A stretch of DNA of 39,492 bases from Wenzhouxiangella sp. (GTDB lineage: Bacteria; Pseudomonadota; Gammaproteobacteria; Xanthomonadales; Wenzhouxiangellaceae): positions 1 through 39,492 of the forward strand of contig SLIA01000165.1 of NCBI GenBank assembly GCA_007135935.1, read 5' to 3'. Position 1 is the stretch's first letter. The number at the start of each line of letters is the position of its first letter. The position numbers were made by a program, and so were the translations under genes. The notes under the pieces were generated by a model. It was not told the origin of the DNA. It did not search any database and saw only the letters and a list, made by a program, of their open reading frames with translations. Positions 1 to 7,640 of the stretch are shown piece after piece.

Positions 1-646
1 CCGAACCGGTCCAGTCTGCATTGTCCAGGCTTGTACTTTCGATGACATTGCCGGTAATCGTCGAACCCGTTCCACCTGAAATCGAAATCGCGTTCGTCGT
101 CGTACCACTGTCCTTCAGGACAATGTTGTCTTGAATGTGAACCGTGCCGGTGCCACGGCGCTGCACAATCCCGCGTGACGCCCAGTTCTCCACCGTGAAA
201 CCTTCGACTGTCACGTCATCCGGATGAGTCGTCGGCACCCCCGGGTCATAGGCGTCATCACCAATAAGGATGGCGTTGGTCGCCCCGCCGGCATCGATGA
301 TGGTGTTTTCCGCTCCATCCGAGGCAATCAACGTGATGCCATTGGCTCTTATGATCAGCCCATTGGTATCACCGGTCTCGGCAGAGCCCGCAGACTCGAC
401 ATAGTTGCCCGGAGCCACCAGAATCGTATCGCCATCACCTGACTGGTCAAGCGCGTACTGAATCGACCCGCAGGCTGCGGCTACACAATCGCCTGTATCG
501 GACGCCCCCTCTTCAACCAAACGGGTCTGGGACGATTGCGCCCCCCCGGAAGTTGCGATAAGCGCGCAAGCCAGCAACAGACAACGAAGCCCGCGAGCAA
601 GCGTTGTCCGCTTCGGGCCAATTCGTTCTTCTAGATCATTTCTCAT
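1..646 (-). CDS. Secreted right-handed beta-helix (PbH1-repeat) protein, 3' end cut by window edge
   Basis: This partial gene reads from an ATG at 644-646 off the left edge; 215 codons are visible with no stop. After a basic N-terminus there is a hydrophobic stretch around residues 23-34 followed by GGAQSS, which looks like a signal peptide, so export is expected. The rest has the short Gly/Asn/Asp-rich strand-turn pattern of parallel beta-helix proteins (for example NGLIIRANGITLIASD and later ISISGGTGSTITGNVIES), the kind of fold found in polysaccharide lyases and surface or choice-of-anchor proteins. GGGGAG lies 5 bases before the ATG and is a good ribosome binding site. A strong promoter sits about 320 bases upstream, leaving a long leader. 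The substrate and the C-terminal sorting signal cannot be judged because the gene is incomplete. Confidence 0.75.
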   Translation of the reverse strand, partial: MRNDLEERIGPKRTTLARGLRCLLLACALIATSGGAQSSQTRLVEEGASDTGDCVAAACGSIQYALDQSGDGDTILVAPGNYVESAGSAETGDTNGLIIRANGITLIASDGAENTIIDAGGATNAILIGDDAYDPGVPTTHPDDVTVEGFTVENWASRGIVQRRGTGTVHIQDNIVLKDSGTTTNAISISGGTGSTITGNVIESTSLDNADWTGS

Positions 647-964
647 GTTTACTCCCCACAAAAACACAACACAACCAGCGCCCGAAGGCGCCAGCGCAAT
701 GCCACTTGATTTCTAACGGATGATGGCGACTCTGAAACGAGTCGTCGTGGAAAACTGGATGCAAAGATCTGTCTTGAGACAGTCGGACGTCATGGCACCT
801 CCCCTGTTTTACTTGCCAATCTCCGGACACGAATTGCGCCGGACCCTACCCCTGTGCTCATGACCGGCTATTCGGCGGCGTCAGCCACCATGCCGGCCCT
901 GCCCGGTATCTAAAGGATTTCAATCACGATTGCTGCGAGAGTCCCCGTTGGAATACCTGCTTTG
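647..964 (-). other. Long 5' leader of the beta-helix gene with hairpins
   Basis: No convincing gene lies between 647 and 1124. If transcription starts near 965 from the promoter at 972-1000, the beta-helix mRNA has a leader of about 320 bases. It contains a stem with six pairs (CGACTC/GAGTCG), a small CTGTC/GACAG stem, and just before the ribosome binding site a C(UUCG)G-capped hairpin (678-691 on the minus strand, GCGCC/GGCGC) followed by a U/G-rich run. The last element resembles a weak attenuator or an RBS-sequestering stem. I could not match it to a known riboswitch. A 64-codon GTG-initiated frame runs through it (636-830) but has no ribosome binding site or recognisable product. Confidence 0.35.
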
Positions 965-971
965 CAACAAA

Positions 972-1000
972 ACCATAAACGATTCATTCATGCCGGTCAA
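972..1000 (-). promoter_or_regulatory. Sigma-70-type promoter for the beta-helix gene
   Basis: On the minus strand TTGACC (995-1000) and TATGGT (972-977) are separated by exactly 17 bases. It points towards the beta-helix gene and away from the response-regulator gene. Transcription would begin near 965. Confidence 0.6.
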
Positions 1001-1124
1001 TTGATTCGGGCCAGCTTCTCCAATTTGACCGAAAACCCATTGATGAATTGCTCATGATGACCAGAAAAATCAGTAGTTGATCATGTTGCCGCCCCGTTGA
1101 ACCCCGGAAAACACATACCGGCGC

Positions 1125-1769
1125 TCAGCCGGGTTCGGCGCTGACCAGGCCGTGACGCAAGGCCATGCGCAGCAGCTCGACCTCGCTGTTGACGCCGACC
1201 TTTTCATAGATGCGGTACTTGTAGGTTGCCACCGTTTTCGGGCTGACGTTGATCACTTCCGCGATCGACGGCATCTTCATGCCCTGGGTGAGCATCAGTG
1301 CAATCTCCAGCTCTCGCGCCGTCAGTTCCTGGAAGGGAGACTGCGGCGTGCCCGGCAACAGGGAAATCGCAAGCTGCTGCGCGATATCGGCTCCGATATA
1401 ACGTTCGCCGCGAGCGACCGTTCGCACGGCATTGACCAGCTCCCGGGCATCGCAGGCCTTGGTCAGGTAGCCGGTAGCACCGATATCGAGCAGCCGTGCC
1501 GGCAGCGGCGGCTCACTGTGTGCGGTCAGCACGATGACCCGGATATCGGGCTGCGACTTGAGAATTCGTTCGGTCGTTTCCAGCCCCGACAGGCCCGGCA
1601 GCCCGACATCCATCAGAATGACGTCCGGCTCGAGCTGGCGTGCCAGACGTATGGCTTCCTCGCCGGTCGATGCCTCGCCGACCAACTCGATATCTCCGCT
1701 GTCACCCAGGATATTCTTCAGCCCCGTACGAACCAGATCGTGATCGTCAACTATCAAGATCGATGTCAC
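1125..1769 (-). CDS. Two-component response regulator, GacA/UvrY type (NarL family)
   Basis: The product (214 aa) has an N-terminal receiver domain (about 1-120) with acidic pair D8-D9, phosphoacceptor D54 in ILMDVGLPG and K104 in GYLTK, followed by a LuxR-type helix-turn-helix (about 145-210: FQELTARELEIALML, VSPKTVATYKYRIYEKVGV). Spacing and sequence resemble GacA/UvrY, which with BarA/GacS controls Csr/Rsm small RNAs in gammaproteobacteria. I chose the GTG at 1767-1769 because GGAGGGG lies 8 bases upstream and it gives the family-standard MTSILIVDDHD start; an upstream ATG at 1820 has no ribosome binding site. No sensor kinase is adjacent, as is usual for gacA. uvrC, the common neighbour of gacA, is not seen here. 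Confidence 0.85.
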   Translation of the reverse strand: MTSILIVDDHDLVRTGLKNILGDSGDIELVGEASTGEEAIRLARQLEPDVILMDVGLPGLSGLETTERILKSQPDIRVIVLTAHSEPPLPARLLDIGATGYLTKACDARELVNAVRTVARGERYIGADIAQQLAISLLPGTPQSPFQELTARELEIALMLTQGMKMPSIAEVINVSPKTVATYKYRIYEKVGVNSEVELLRMALRHGLVSAEPG

Positions 1770-1937
1770 GTTTACAACCCCTCCGACTGCTGCTGCGCTT
1801 GCCAAACCGAACTGTCCCATGAAAACTTAACCGAAAACCGGGCTGGAGTGAAGCCCGAAAACGGATCGACACTGAACACGGTATCATCAGATCACATTTC
1901 AAACGCGCCCATGATCAGGCGACTGGAGAATGGCTAC

Positions 1938-3083
1938 ATGAACTTGCTCACTCATATCCGGACAATGGTATTACTGAGCTTCGCCACGCTGTTTGCGACC
2001 GGCCTGGCAGCCCATTCCGAATCCATCGGCACGGAGTATCAGCGTGTCACACTGACGAAGATTGCCGAAGGACTGGAGCACCCATGGTCGATCGCATTCC
2101 TGCCGGACGATCGCATGCTGGTGACCGAGCGCCCGGGACGCCTCCACATCATTGATGCCGACGGCAGCAAGACCCGTGTCGAGGGCACACCGGACGTGGT
2201 CGCTCGTGGCCAGGGCGGGCTGCTCGAGGTGGCCCTTCATCCCGATTTTGCCAGTAACGGCTATATCTACCTGACCTATTCAAAAGGCGGTGACAACGGC
2301 GATACGGCAACCGCCCTGGCTCGCGGCCGCCTGCAAGGTGACAGCCTGCACGATGTCGAGGACATCTTCGTTCAGAATCGCTACTCGCAGCCGGGCCGTC
2401 ACTACGGGTCAAAGCTGGCCTGGCTTCCCGACGGGACGTTGCTGATGAGTATCGGCGACCGGGGCGCCGAACCGCCACGGGCCCAGGACCCGGCTGATCA
2501 CGCCGGCAAACTGCTGCGCCTCAACGACGATGGTACGGTGCCCGCAGACAATCCGTTTGTCGATGACGACGATGTCGCCTCGGAGATCTATTCCATTGGC
2601 CATCGCAATATCCAGGGCCTGATTGTCCACCCCGATACCGGGGAGATCTGGGCAACGGAGCATGGCCCGCGTGGCGGCGATGAACTCAACCTGGTTGAGG
2701 CCGGGAAGAACTACGGATGGCCGGTGCAGAGCCTGGGCCAGGACTATCGCACCGGAGAACAGTTCGGCGACAGCGTGCGCGACCATCCCGATATGGTCAA
2801 CCCCGTCATCGACTGGACGCCCAGCCTGGCTGCCTCCGGCCTGGCACTGGTCACCGGCGACAACTTCCCTGCCTGGCAAGGCAATCTGCTGGCCGGCGGC
2901 CTGCGTTCGGAGCAGATCCGTCGCGTGGCCTTTCGCGATGGCGAGCCGGTTCATGAAGAAGAACTGCTGCGTGGCACCGTTGGTCGCATCCGAGATGTAC
3001 GAATTGGCCCGGACGGCAATATCTACATTGCCGTCGACAGTAGCGACGGCGCCATTTACCGGCTCTCGCCCGACGGGAGCTGA
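1938..3083 (+). CDS. PQQ-dependent aldose sugar dehydrogenase (Asd/YliI, sorbosone dehydrogenase-like)
   Basis: The product (381 aa) is a soluble periplasmic quinoprotein predicted to oxidise aldose sugars at C1 using PQQ and calcium. A signal peptide covers about residues 1-26 (MNLLTHIRTMVLLSFATLF). Family signatures follow in order: EGLEHPWSIAFLPDDRMLVTERPGRL near the start, GDRG (calcium region), YSIGHRNIQGL and the highly characteristic EHGPRGGDELNLVEAGKNYGWP. Length matches E. coli YliI. GGAG sits 9 bases before the chosen ATG. It is divergent from the gacA-like gene, and coaE follows immediately after the stop. No PQQ synthesis genes are in the window, so whether the cell makes PQQ is unknown. 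Confidence 0.85.
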   Translation: MNLLTHIRTMVLLSFATLFATGLAAHSESIGTEYQRVTLTKIAEGLEHPWSIAFLPDDRMLVTERPGRLHIIDADGSKTRVEGTPDVVARGQGGLLEVALHPDFASNGYIYLTYSKGGDNGDTATALARGRLQGDSLHDVEDIFVQNRYSQPGRHYGSKLAWLPDGTLLMSIGDRGAEPPRAQDPADHAGKLLRLNDDGTVPADNPFVDDDDVASEIYSIGHRNIQGLIVHPDTGEIWATEHGPRGGDELNLVEAGKNYGWPVQSLGQDYRTGEQFGDSVRDHPDMVNPVIDWTPSLAASGLALVTGDNFPAWQGNLLAGGLRSEQIRRVAFRDGEPVHEEELLRGTVGRIRDVRIGPDGNIYIAVDSSDGAIYRLSPDGS

Positions 3084-3142
3084 CCATCGGAAACCCGACC
3101 ATCGCACATGAGCGTGGCAGCGACCGGCAGGGGCAGCGTCCC

Positions 3143-3751
3143 CTGCTGGTCGTTCTGACCGGTGGCGTGGCCAGCGGCAAGACCACGGCGTCGGAGTGTT
3201 TTGCCCGACTCGGTATCGAGGTCATCGACACCGACCTGATCGCGCGCGAGATCGTGCAACCCGGGGCGCCCGCACTGGCCGAGATCGTGGCCCATTTCGG
3301 TTCGGAGGTACTGACTCCCGACGGCGCCCTGAACCGGCGTTTTCTGCGTGAGCAGGTATTTTCGCACGAGCACAGCCGAACACAACTCGAAGCGCTACTG
3401 CACCCGCGCATCGAGGCGCGTGTACGCGAACGGATCGCCGCCGCCGAGGGGCCTTATGTGGTGGTCGTCGTCCCGCTGCTGGTCGAAACCGGCCTGTTTG
3501 GCGATGCCGATTGCGTGATCGTGGTCGATGTTCCCGAGGATGAACAGATCCGGCGCTTGCGCATGCGCGATGATGTCGACGAAGCCCATGCCCGGGCGAT
3601 GCTGGCCGCCCAGGCCAGTCGACAACAGCGCCTGCAGGCGGCCGACGAGGTGCTCGACAACACCGCAACACCACGAGAGCTCGAGCAAGCAGTATCGCGG
3701 CTGCATCGCCGGCTACTGCGCCAGGCAGATCATCACGCCGACCCGGGGTAG
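3143..3751 (+). CDS. coaE: Dephospho-CoA kinase; start codon non-canonical
   Basis: CoaE phosphorylates the 3'-hydroxyl of dephospho-CoA, the last step of coenzyme A synthesis, in the cytoplasm. The P-loop reads LTGGVASGKTT at the N-terminus; DTDLIAREIVQPG, ALLHPRIE, VVVVPLLVETGLF and the C-terminal lid DNTATPRELE match E. coli CoaE, and the body is of normal length. The open frame contains no ATG, GTG or TTG upstream of the P-loop: the first GTG (3167) lies inside it and cannot be the start. CTG at 3143 gives MLVVLTGGVASGKT, the family-typical start, with AGGGG 9 bases upstream. Alternatives are ATC at 3086, 6 bases after GGGAG, or ATG 3108 if one base is missing in the G4 or C4 runs that follow. 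It lies directly downstream of the sugar dehydrogenase. Confidence 0.85.
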   Translation: MLVVLTGGVASGKTTASECFARLGIEVIDTDLIAREIVQPGAPALAEIVAHFGSEVLTPDGALNRRFLREQVFSHEHSRTQLEALLHPRIEARVRERIAAAEGPYVVVVVPLLVETGLFGDADCVIVVDVPEDEQIRRLRMRDDVDEAHARAMLAAQASRQQRLQAADEVLDNTATPRELEQAVSRLHRRLLRQADHHADPG

Positions 3752-3771
3752 CCCGGCATCCGTTTCAGCGC

Positions 3772-5814
3772 TTATTCCTCTTGCTGCTGCCCGCTTTCGT
3801 GCTGTTCGACCAACTCCTTTTGCACATTGCCCGGCACCGCCTCGTAATGGGAGAAGGACATGGTGTATCGTCCTTCCCCGCCGGTAAGGCTTTTGAGCTC
3901 GGTCGGGAAGTCGGTCAGGACCGATAGCGGAATGGCAGCCGAAATGCTGGTGAACCCGCCGCGCAGGCTTTCGGTCCCCTGGATGCGGGCCCGCTTGGAA
4001 GCCAGCGATCCGGTCACATCGCCCATCGCACCATCGGGCACGCTCACTTCGAGATCGACAATGGGTTCGAGAACCTGGGGGCCGGCATTCCTGACGGCAT
4101 CGAGAAATGCCCGCCGCCCTGCAATCACGAAGGCCACTTCCTTGGAATCGACCGGATGGTGCTTGCCGTCATAGACCACGGCCTCGACATCCTGCATCGG
4201 GTAGCCGGCGATCGCACCTTCCTCGAGCAACTGGCGCACCCCTTTCTCCACCGCTGGAATCAGGTTGGTGGGAATGGCGCCGCCGACCACTTCGGACCGG
4301 AACTGAAAGCCCTCGCCACGCCCCAGGGGTGCGACCCGCATGAAAACCTCGCCAAACTGGCCGGCACCGCCAGTCTGCTTCTTGTGCCGGTAATGGCCTT
4401 CGGCCGGCCTGGTGATGGTTTCGCGATAGGCCACTCGCGGAGTGCGCGTATTGACTTCGGCATTGTAGCGCTGCTTCATCCGCTCAAGCATGATCCGCAG
4501 ATGCATCTCGCCGAGACCGCGAATGATGGTTTCGTTGAGCTCCTGGTGATGCTCGACCTGGAAACAGGGATCCTCTTCGGCCAACCGCGCCAGGGCCGTT
4601 GCCACTTTCTGCTCGTTGCCGCGCGTGGTCGCCTCAACGGCCAGACCGAACATGGGCTGCGGAAAGTCCACCGGCTTGAGGTAGTAGTGATCTTCGTCGT
4701 GGCTGTCGTGCAGGATTGCGTCGTAGTGAATCTCGTCCACCTTGGCCAGGGCGCAGATGTCGCCGGGGATGGCACGGTCGACTTCGATATGATCCTTGCC
4801 GTGAATCTTGTAGAGGTGAGACACCTTGAACGGCTTGCGGCTGTCGCCGACATGGAGCTGGGTATCCGGCGTTATCGTGCCCTGGTAGACGCGAAAAATG
4901 CCCAGCTTGCCCGCGTATGGGTCGTTGGTGACCTTGAACACGTGAGCCAGTACATGAGCGCCCGGGTCGGGTCGCGCCTCGACACGTTCATTATCCGGCC
5001 CCTTTCTGAACGGTGGCGGATTTCCCTCGGCCGGGCTGGGCAGCAGCTTCTTGCAGAACCTCAAAAACTCACCGCAGCCGGCGCCGGTCAGGGCCGAGGT
5101 AAAACAGATTGGCACCAGATGGCCCTCGCGCAGCGCCTTCTCGAACGCGTCGTGCAACTGCTCGGTCCCGATTTCCTCACCTTCCAGGTACTTCGCCATC
5201 AGGGCTTCATCGGTTTCGACGACCTGATCGATGATTTCTGTATGCGCGTCGGCCACCGACAGGATGTCGGTCTCGCCCTCGGTCCTGAAGAAGCAATCCC
5301 GGACGGTGGTGAAGCCCTCGGCGGGCAGGTTGATCGGCAGACACTGCGGCCCGAATTCCTCGCGAATCTCGTCGACCAGCGTGGCCAGATCGATCCCTTC
5401 GGCATCGATGCGGTTGATGACGATGATGCGGCACAGTTTGCGCTGACGCGCCCTGCGCATCAGGCGGCGGGTGGACATCTCGATACCGTTGTTGGCATTG
5501 ATCACGATGGCCGCGGTTTCCGCAGCCGCCATGGCCGAGAGGGCCTGGCCGCGAAAATCGGGGTCACCCGGGGTATCGATCAGGTTGATATGGACGCCGT
5601 CATGATCAATGGACGATAACGCCGAGACCAGTGAGTGTTGGTAGTCCTTCTCGAGCGGGTCGAAATCGGTCACGGTCGTGCCGCGTTCGACGGTGCCCGG
5701 TTCGCCGAGTATGCCGGCCTTGACCAGGAGCATCTCGAGCAGCGTGGTCTTGCCTGCTCCGGTGTGCCCCAGCAAGGCAAGGTTGCGTATTTCGCCGGTC
5801 TGATACCCGCTCAT
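3772..5814 (-). CDS. EF-G-like translation GTPase (EF-G2 / PRK12740-type), diverged G domain
   Basis: The product (680 aa) has the domain order of elongation factor G: GTPase (about 8-270), beta-barrel domain II (about 295-375), then III, IV (HKKQTGGAGQFGEVFMRVAP about 465-485) and V. The P-loop is GHTGAGKTT (16-24). Switch II reads DTPGDPDF, so the histidine of DTPGH that activates water in EF-Tu/EF-G is Asp84, and the NKxD guanine motif is NRID (134-137). I recall this EF-G-like family in Xanthomonas and Burkholderia beside a normal fusA; its role is unclear. A good ribosome binding site (GGAGGG, 7 bases) and promoter precede it. It converges on coaE with a 20-base gap and no visible terminator. 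Confidence 0.85.
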   Translation of the reverse strand: MSGYQTGEIRNLALLGHTGAGKTTLLEMLLVKAGILGEPGTVERGTTVTDFDPLEKDYQHSLVSALSSIDHDGVHINLIDTPGDPDFRGQALSAMAAAETAAIVINANNGIEMSTRRLMRRARQRKLCRIIVINRIDAEGIDLATLVDEIREEFGPQCLPINLPAEGFTTVRDCFFRTEGETDILSVADAHTEIIDQVVETDEALMAKYLEGEEIGTEQLHDAFEKALREGHLVPICFTSALTGAGCGEFLRFCKKLLPSPAEGNPPPFRKGPDNERVEARPDPGAHVLAHVFKVTNDPYAGKLGIFRVYQGTITPDTQLHVGDSRKPFKVSHLYKIHGKDHIEVDRAIPGDICALAKVDEIHYDAILHDSHDEDHYYLKPVDFPQPMFGLAVEATTRGNEQKVATALARLAEEDPCFQVEHHQELNETIIRGLGEMHLRIMLERMKQRYNAEVNTRTPRVAYRETITRPAEGHYRHKKQTGGAGQFGEVFMRVAPLGRGEGFQFRSEVVGGAIPTNLIPAVEKGVRQLLEEGAIAGYPMQDVEAVVYDGKHHPVDSKEVAFVIAGRRAFLDAVRNAGPQVLEPIVDLEVSVPDGAMGDVTGSLASKRARIQGTESLRGGFTSISAAIPLSVLTDFPTELKSLTGGEGRYTMSFSHYEAVPGNVQKELVEQHESGQQQEE

Positions 5815-5846
5815 GGAAACACCCTCCGGATTGTCGTTTATTCCGC

Positions 5847-5875
5847 ATCGTAATTCACCTTCTGCCTGTCGGCAA
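5847..5875 (-). promoter_or_regulatory. Promoter for the EF-G-like gene
   Basis: TTGCCG (5870-5875) and TACGAT (5847-5852) on the minus strand are 17 bases apart. Transcription would start about 25 bases before the EF-G-like ATG, just upstream of its GGAGGG ribosome binding site. Confidence 0.5.
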
Positions 5876-5976
5876 ATCGACCGCCCCGGAATTCAGAAGT
5901 GGTTCAGTCAGCGAGGGCTAAGCTTCCAGCTACCGTGCCGATGCACATTCGACCCTGCAGATCGGGAGATACTCCA

Positions 5977-6498
5977 ATGCTGATCAGAACTTCAATTGCA
6001 ACCGCCCTGCTGCTGGCTACCGGCCTGGTCCATGCCGGTGGCGTCCAGTATCACCACGCGCCCGTCGTGAGCGTGGAGCCTCGCTACCAGACTCAGCGTA
6101 CTCCGATCGATCGCGAGATCTGCTGGGAAGAACAAGGTTACGAGCGTGTTCGCGAAGGCGGCCGTGACTCGGCCACCCCGGCCATTGTCGGCGCCCTGAT
6201 CGGGGGCGTTGTCGGCAACCAGTTTGGCAGCGGCAGCGGTCGGCGTGCCGCCACGGCCGCCGGTGCCGCCGTCGGTGGCAGCATCGGACATGACATCGGT
6301 CGCAGCAACCGGGGATCGACGCATTACTACCCGGTTACCCGCGAACGCTGCAGCGTCCAGCGCGACTGGCGTGAAGAACAGGTCATCAGTGGTTACCGGG
6401 TGGGCTATCGCCACGGCGGCGAGGTGTACTACACGCACATGCGCCACCATCCCGGCGACAGCATCAGGGTTCGCGTCACCGTTTCTCCAGCACCCTGA
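5977..6498 (+). CDS. Glycine-zipper 2TM-domain envelope protein
   Basis: The product (173 aa) has a signal peptide (MLIRTSIATALLLATGLVHA, cleavage expected before GGVQ) with no lipobox cysteine. Residues 69-108 form a glycine zipper: AIVGALIGGVVGNQF, then AATAAGAAVGGSIGHDIG, the hallmark of Rick_17kDa_Anti / glycine zipper 2TM proteins of the outer envelope. The C-terminal part contains Cys and Tyr/His-rich sequence (RERCSVQRDWREEQVISGYRVGYRHGGEVYYTHM), as in other gammaproteobacterial members that bind or span the envelope. The chosen ATG has GGGAGAT 6 bases upstream; longer frames to the left lack one. A clear rho-independent terminator follows. The exact function of the family is not established. 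Confidence 0.75.
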   Translation: MLIRTSIATALLLATGLVHAGGVQYHHAPVVSVEPRYQTQRTPIDREICWEEQGYERVREGGRDSATPAIVGALIGGVVGNQFGSGSGRRAATAAGAAVGGSIGHDIGRSNRGSTHYYPVTRERCSVQRDWREEQVISGYRVGYRHGGEVYYTHMRHHPGDSIRVRVTVSPAP

Positions 6499-6527
6499 TA
6501 CTTCAATCCGCAATCGCCCTTCCGCCG

Positions 6528-6555
6528 GCCCCGTCCATTCGACGGGGCTTTTTTT
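6528..6555 (+). terminator. Rho-independent terminator of the glycine-zipper gene
   Basis: GCCCCGTC, a five-base loop CATTC, GACGGGGC, then seven T. The eight-pair GC-rich stem starts 30 bases after the stop codon. Confidence 0.9.
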
Positions 6556-6669
6556 GAATCCTCGAGCCCGGCGTCTGCCCCGGCATGGTCATTCGGCAGC
6601 AACAGCGTGATCAGCATCCTGCCGAAGTCAGCCATGGCACACCTTTTGCATGATTCAAGTCGGGCATTG

Positions 6670-6716
6670 ATGAGGCCATGACCTCATAGCCCCCGCGAGC
6701 GCGGGATTGCCATAAT
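6670..6716 (+). promoter_or_regulatory. Extended -10 promoter with upstream inverted repeat (putative operator) for the GGDEF-like gene
   Basis: TGC-CATAAT (6708-6716) is an extended -10 box 17 bases before the ATG at 6734; no good -35 is visible. Centred about 44 bases upstream of the likely transcription start is a perfect inverted repeat ATGAGG-N6-CCTCAT (6670-6687), a typical position for an activator site. A short GC hairpin (CCCGC/GCGGG, about 6691-6705) lies between them. The regulator is unknown. Confidence 0.4.
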
Positions 6717-6733
6717 CCAAGGGGTACAGTTGC

Positions 6734-7627
6734 ATGAATCACAAGCAGAAGCGGGGCAATCCCGTCGCAGGGGTCAACGCCGGGGACTGCCGTGGGTCCC
6801 GACCAAGGCGCACCCGAACCGAAGGTTTGAGACTAGTGGCCGGCGGCGTCATCGTCTTCGCCTCCCTGGGACTGGCCCTCTACGCCGGCCGCGTCGAAGC
6901 CGGCTGGCCCGGCAGCTCAACCGCGCAACTCCCGCCAATACAGGCCTGGCTGCCCTGGTTCATGCTCGGCTTCCTGGTGCTTGCCGGTCTGGCATGGCAC
7001 CGCCTCCCGCAACGCACCCTGCAACAGACGGACCCGTTGGCCGGCGGCCTACAAATGACCTCAGGCCCGGGTGCAAGTTGCCCGCGGAACAGCCGGCAAG
7101 AACCATCCGGCTCCGGCGATACCGACCGCCCGGAAGACTTCCCGGCGGCCGTTGCACGTCACTTGCGCAACTGCACGAAGCAGTCGACTTACGTCGCGCT
7201 CGCCATTGTTTCGATTGACGATTTTCAGCAGATCGCTGACGCAATTGGTCAGGAACCCGCCAATGAACGACTGCAGCAGGCCGGACGTTCCCTGCAAAGC
7301 CTGGTGCGGAGTCTCGGCGGCGTGTTCACCGGACCGCGGACTGGAGACGACCGACATTTTCTCGCGCTCCTGCCCAACACCGACCCCGACCAGGCGCTGC
7401 AGGCAAGCGAGGATATGCGCATGACGGTCGAAGACCTGGGCTATGACAGCCCGGTTCCGCCCCGCAGGATCATGACCGCCAGCCTGGGGCTGGCGGTCAT
7501 GGTGCCGGATGCTCACAACCACCAGGACGCACTTTTCAGTGCGGCCGAAAAAGCGCTGGAGCGCTCACAACGACATGGCGGCAACCGGGTCGAGGTCAAA
7601 ATGCTCGACAATCAGCCCGACCGTTGA
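6734..7627 (+). CDS. Membrane protein with degenerate GGDEF domain
   Basis: The product (297 aa) has a basic N-terminus, two membrane segments (about 33-51 and 70-88) and a C-terminal domain (about 135-290) with the GGDEF-family layout: YVALAIVSIDDFQQIADAIGQ, then the site that should read GGDEF-xLLP, then TASLGLAVM and the ALFSAAEKALERSQRHGGNRV ending. The active-site motif is replaced by DDRHF (205-209), so cyclic-di-GMP synthesis is not expected; a sensory or protein-binding role is more likely. AGGGG lies 9 bases before the ATG. It converges on the S9 peptidase gene with a 13-base gap. Family assignment rests on the overall pattern, not on the signature motif. Confidence 0.6.
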   Translation: MNHKQKRGNPVAGVNAGDCRGSRPRRTRTEGLRLVAGGVIVFASLGLALYAGRVEAGWPGSSTAQLPPIQAWLPWFMLGFLVLAGLAWHRLPQRTLQQTDPLAGGLQMTSGPGASCPRNSRQEPSGSGDTDRPEDFPAAVARHLRNCTKQSTYVALAIVSIDDFQQIADAIGQEPANERLQQAGRSLQSLVRSLGGVFTGPRTGDDRHFLALLPNTDPDQALQASEDMRMTVEDLGYDSPVPPRRIMTASLGLAVMVPDAHNHQDALFSAAEKALERSQRHGGNRVEVKMLDNQPDR

Positions 7628-7640
7628 TGCCGCCAACAGC

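Noticed and set aside
636-830. Possible 64-codon gene in the beta-helix leader
   Set aside because: GTG start without a ribosome binding site, no recognisable product, and it overlaps the beta-helix start in another frame.
646-965. Cyclic-di-GMP (GEMM) riboswitch in the beta-helix leader
   Set aside because: I looked for the conserved GEMM core segments and did not find them.
1152-1937. N-terminal extension of the sugar dehydrogenase reading frame across the gacA-like gene
   Set aside because: The signal peptide and ribosome binding site place the start at 1938; the extension is antisense to a clear response regulator.
4156-5619. 487-codon antisense frame within the EF-G-like gene
   Set aside because: A shadow of the codon usage of the real minus-strand gene; no domain pattern.
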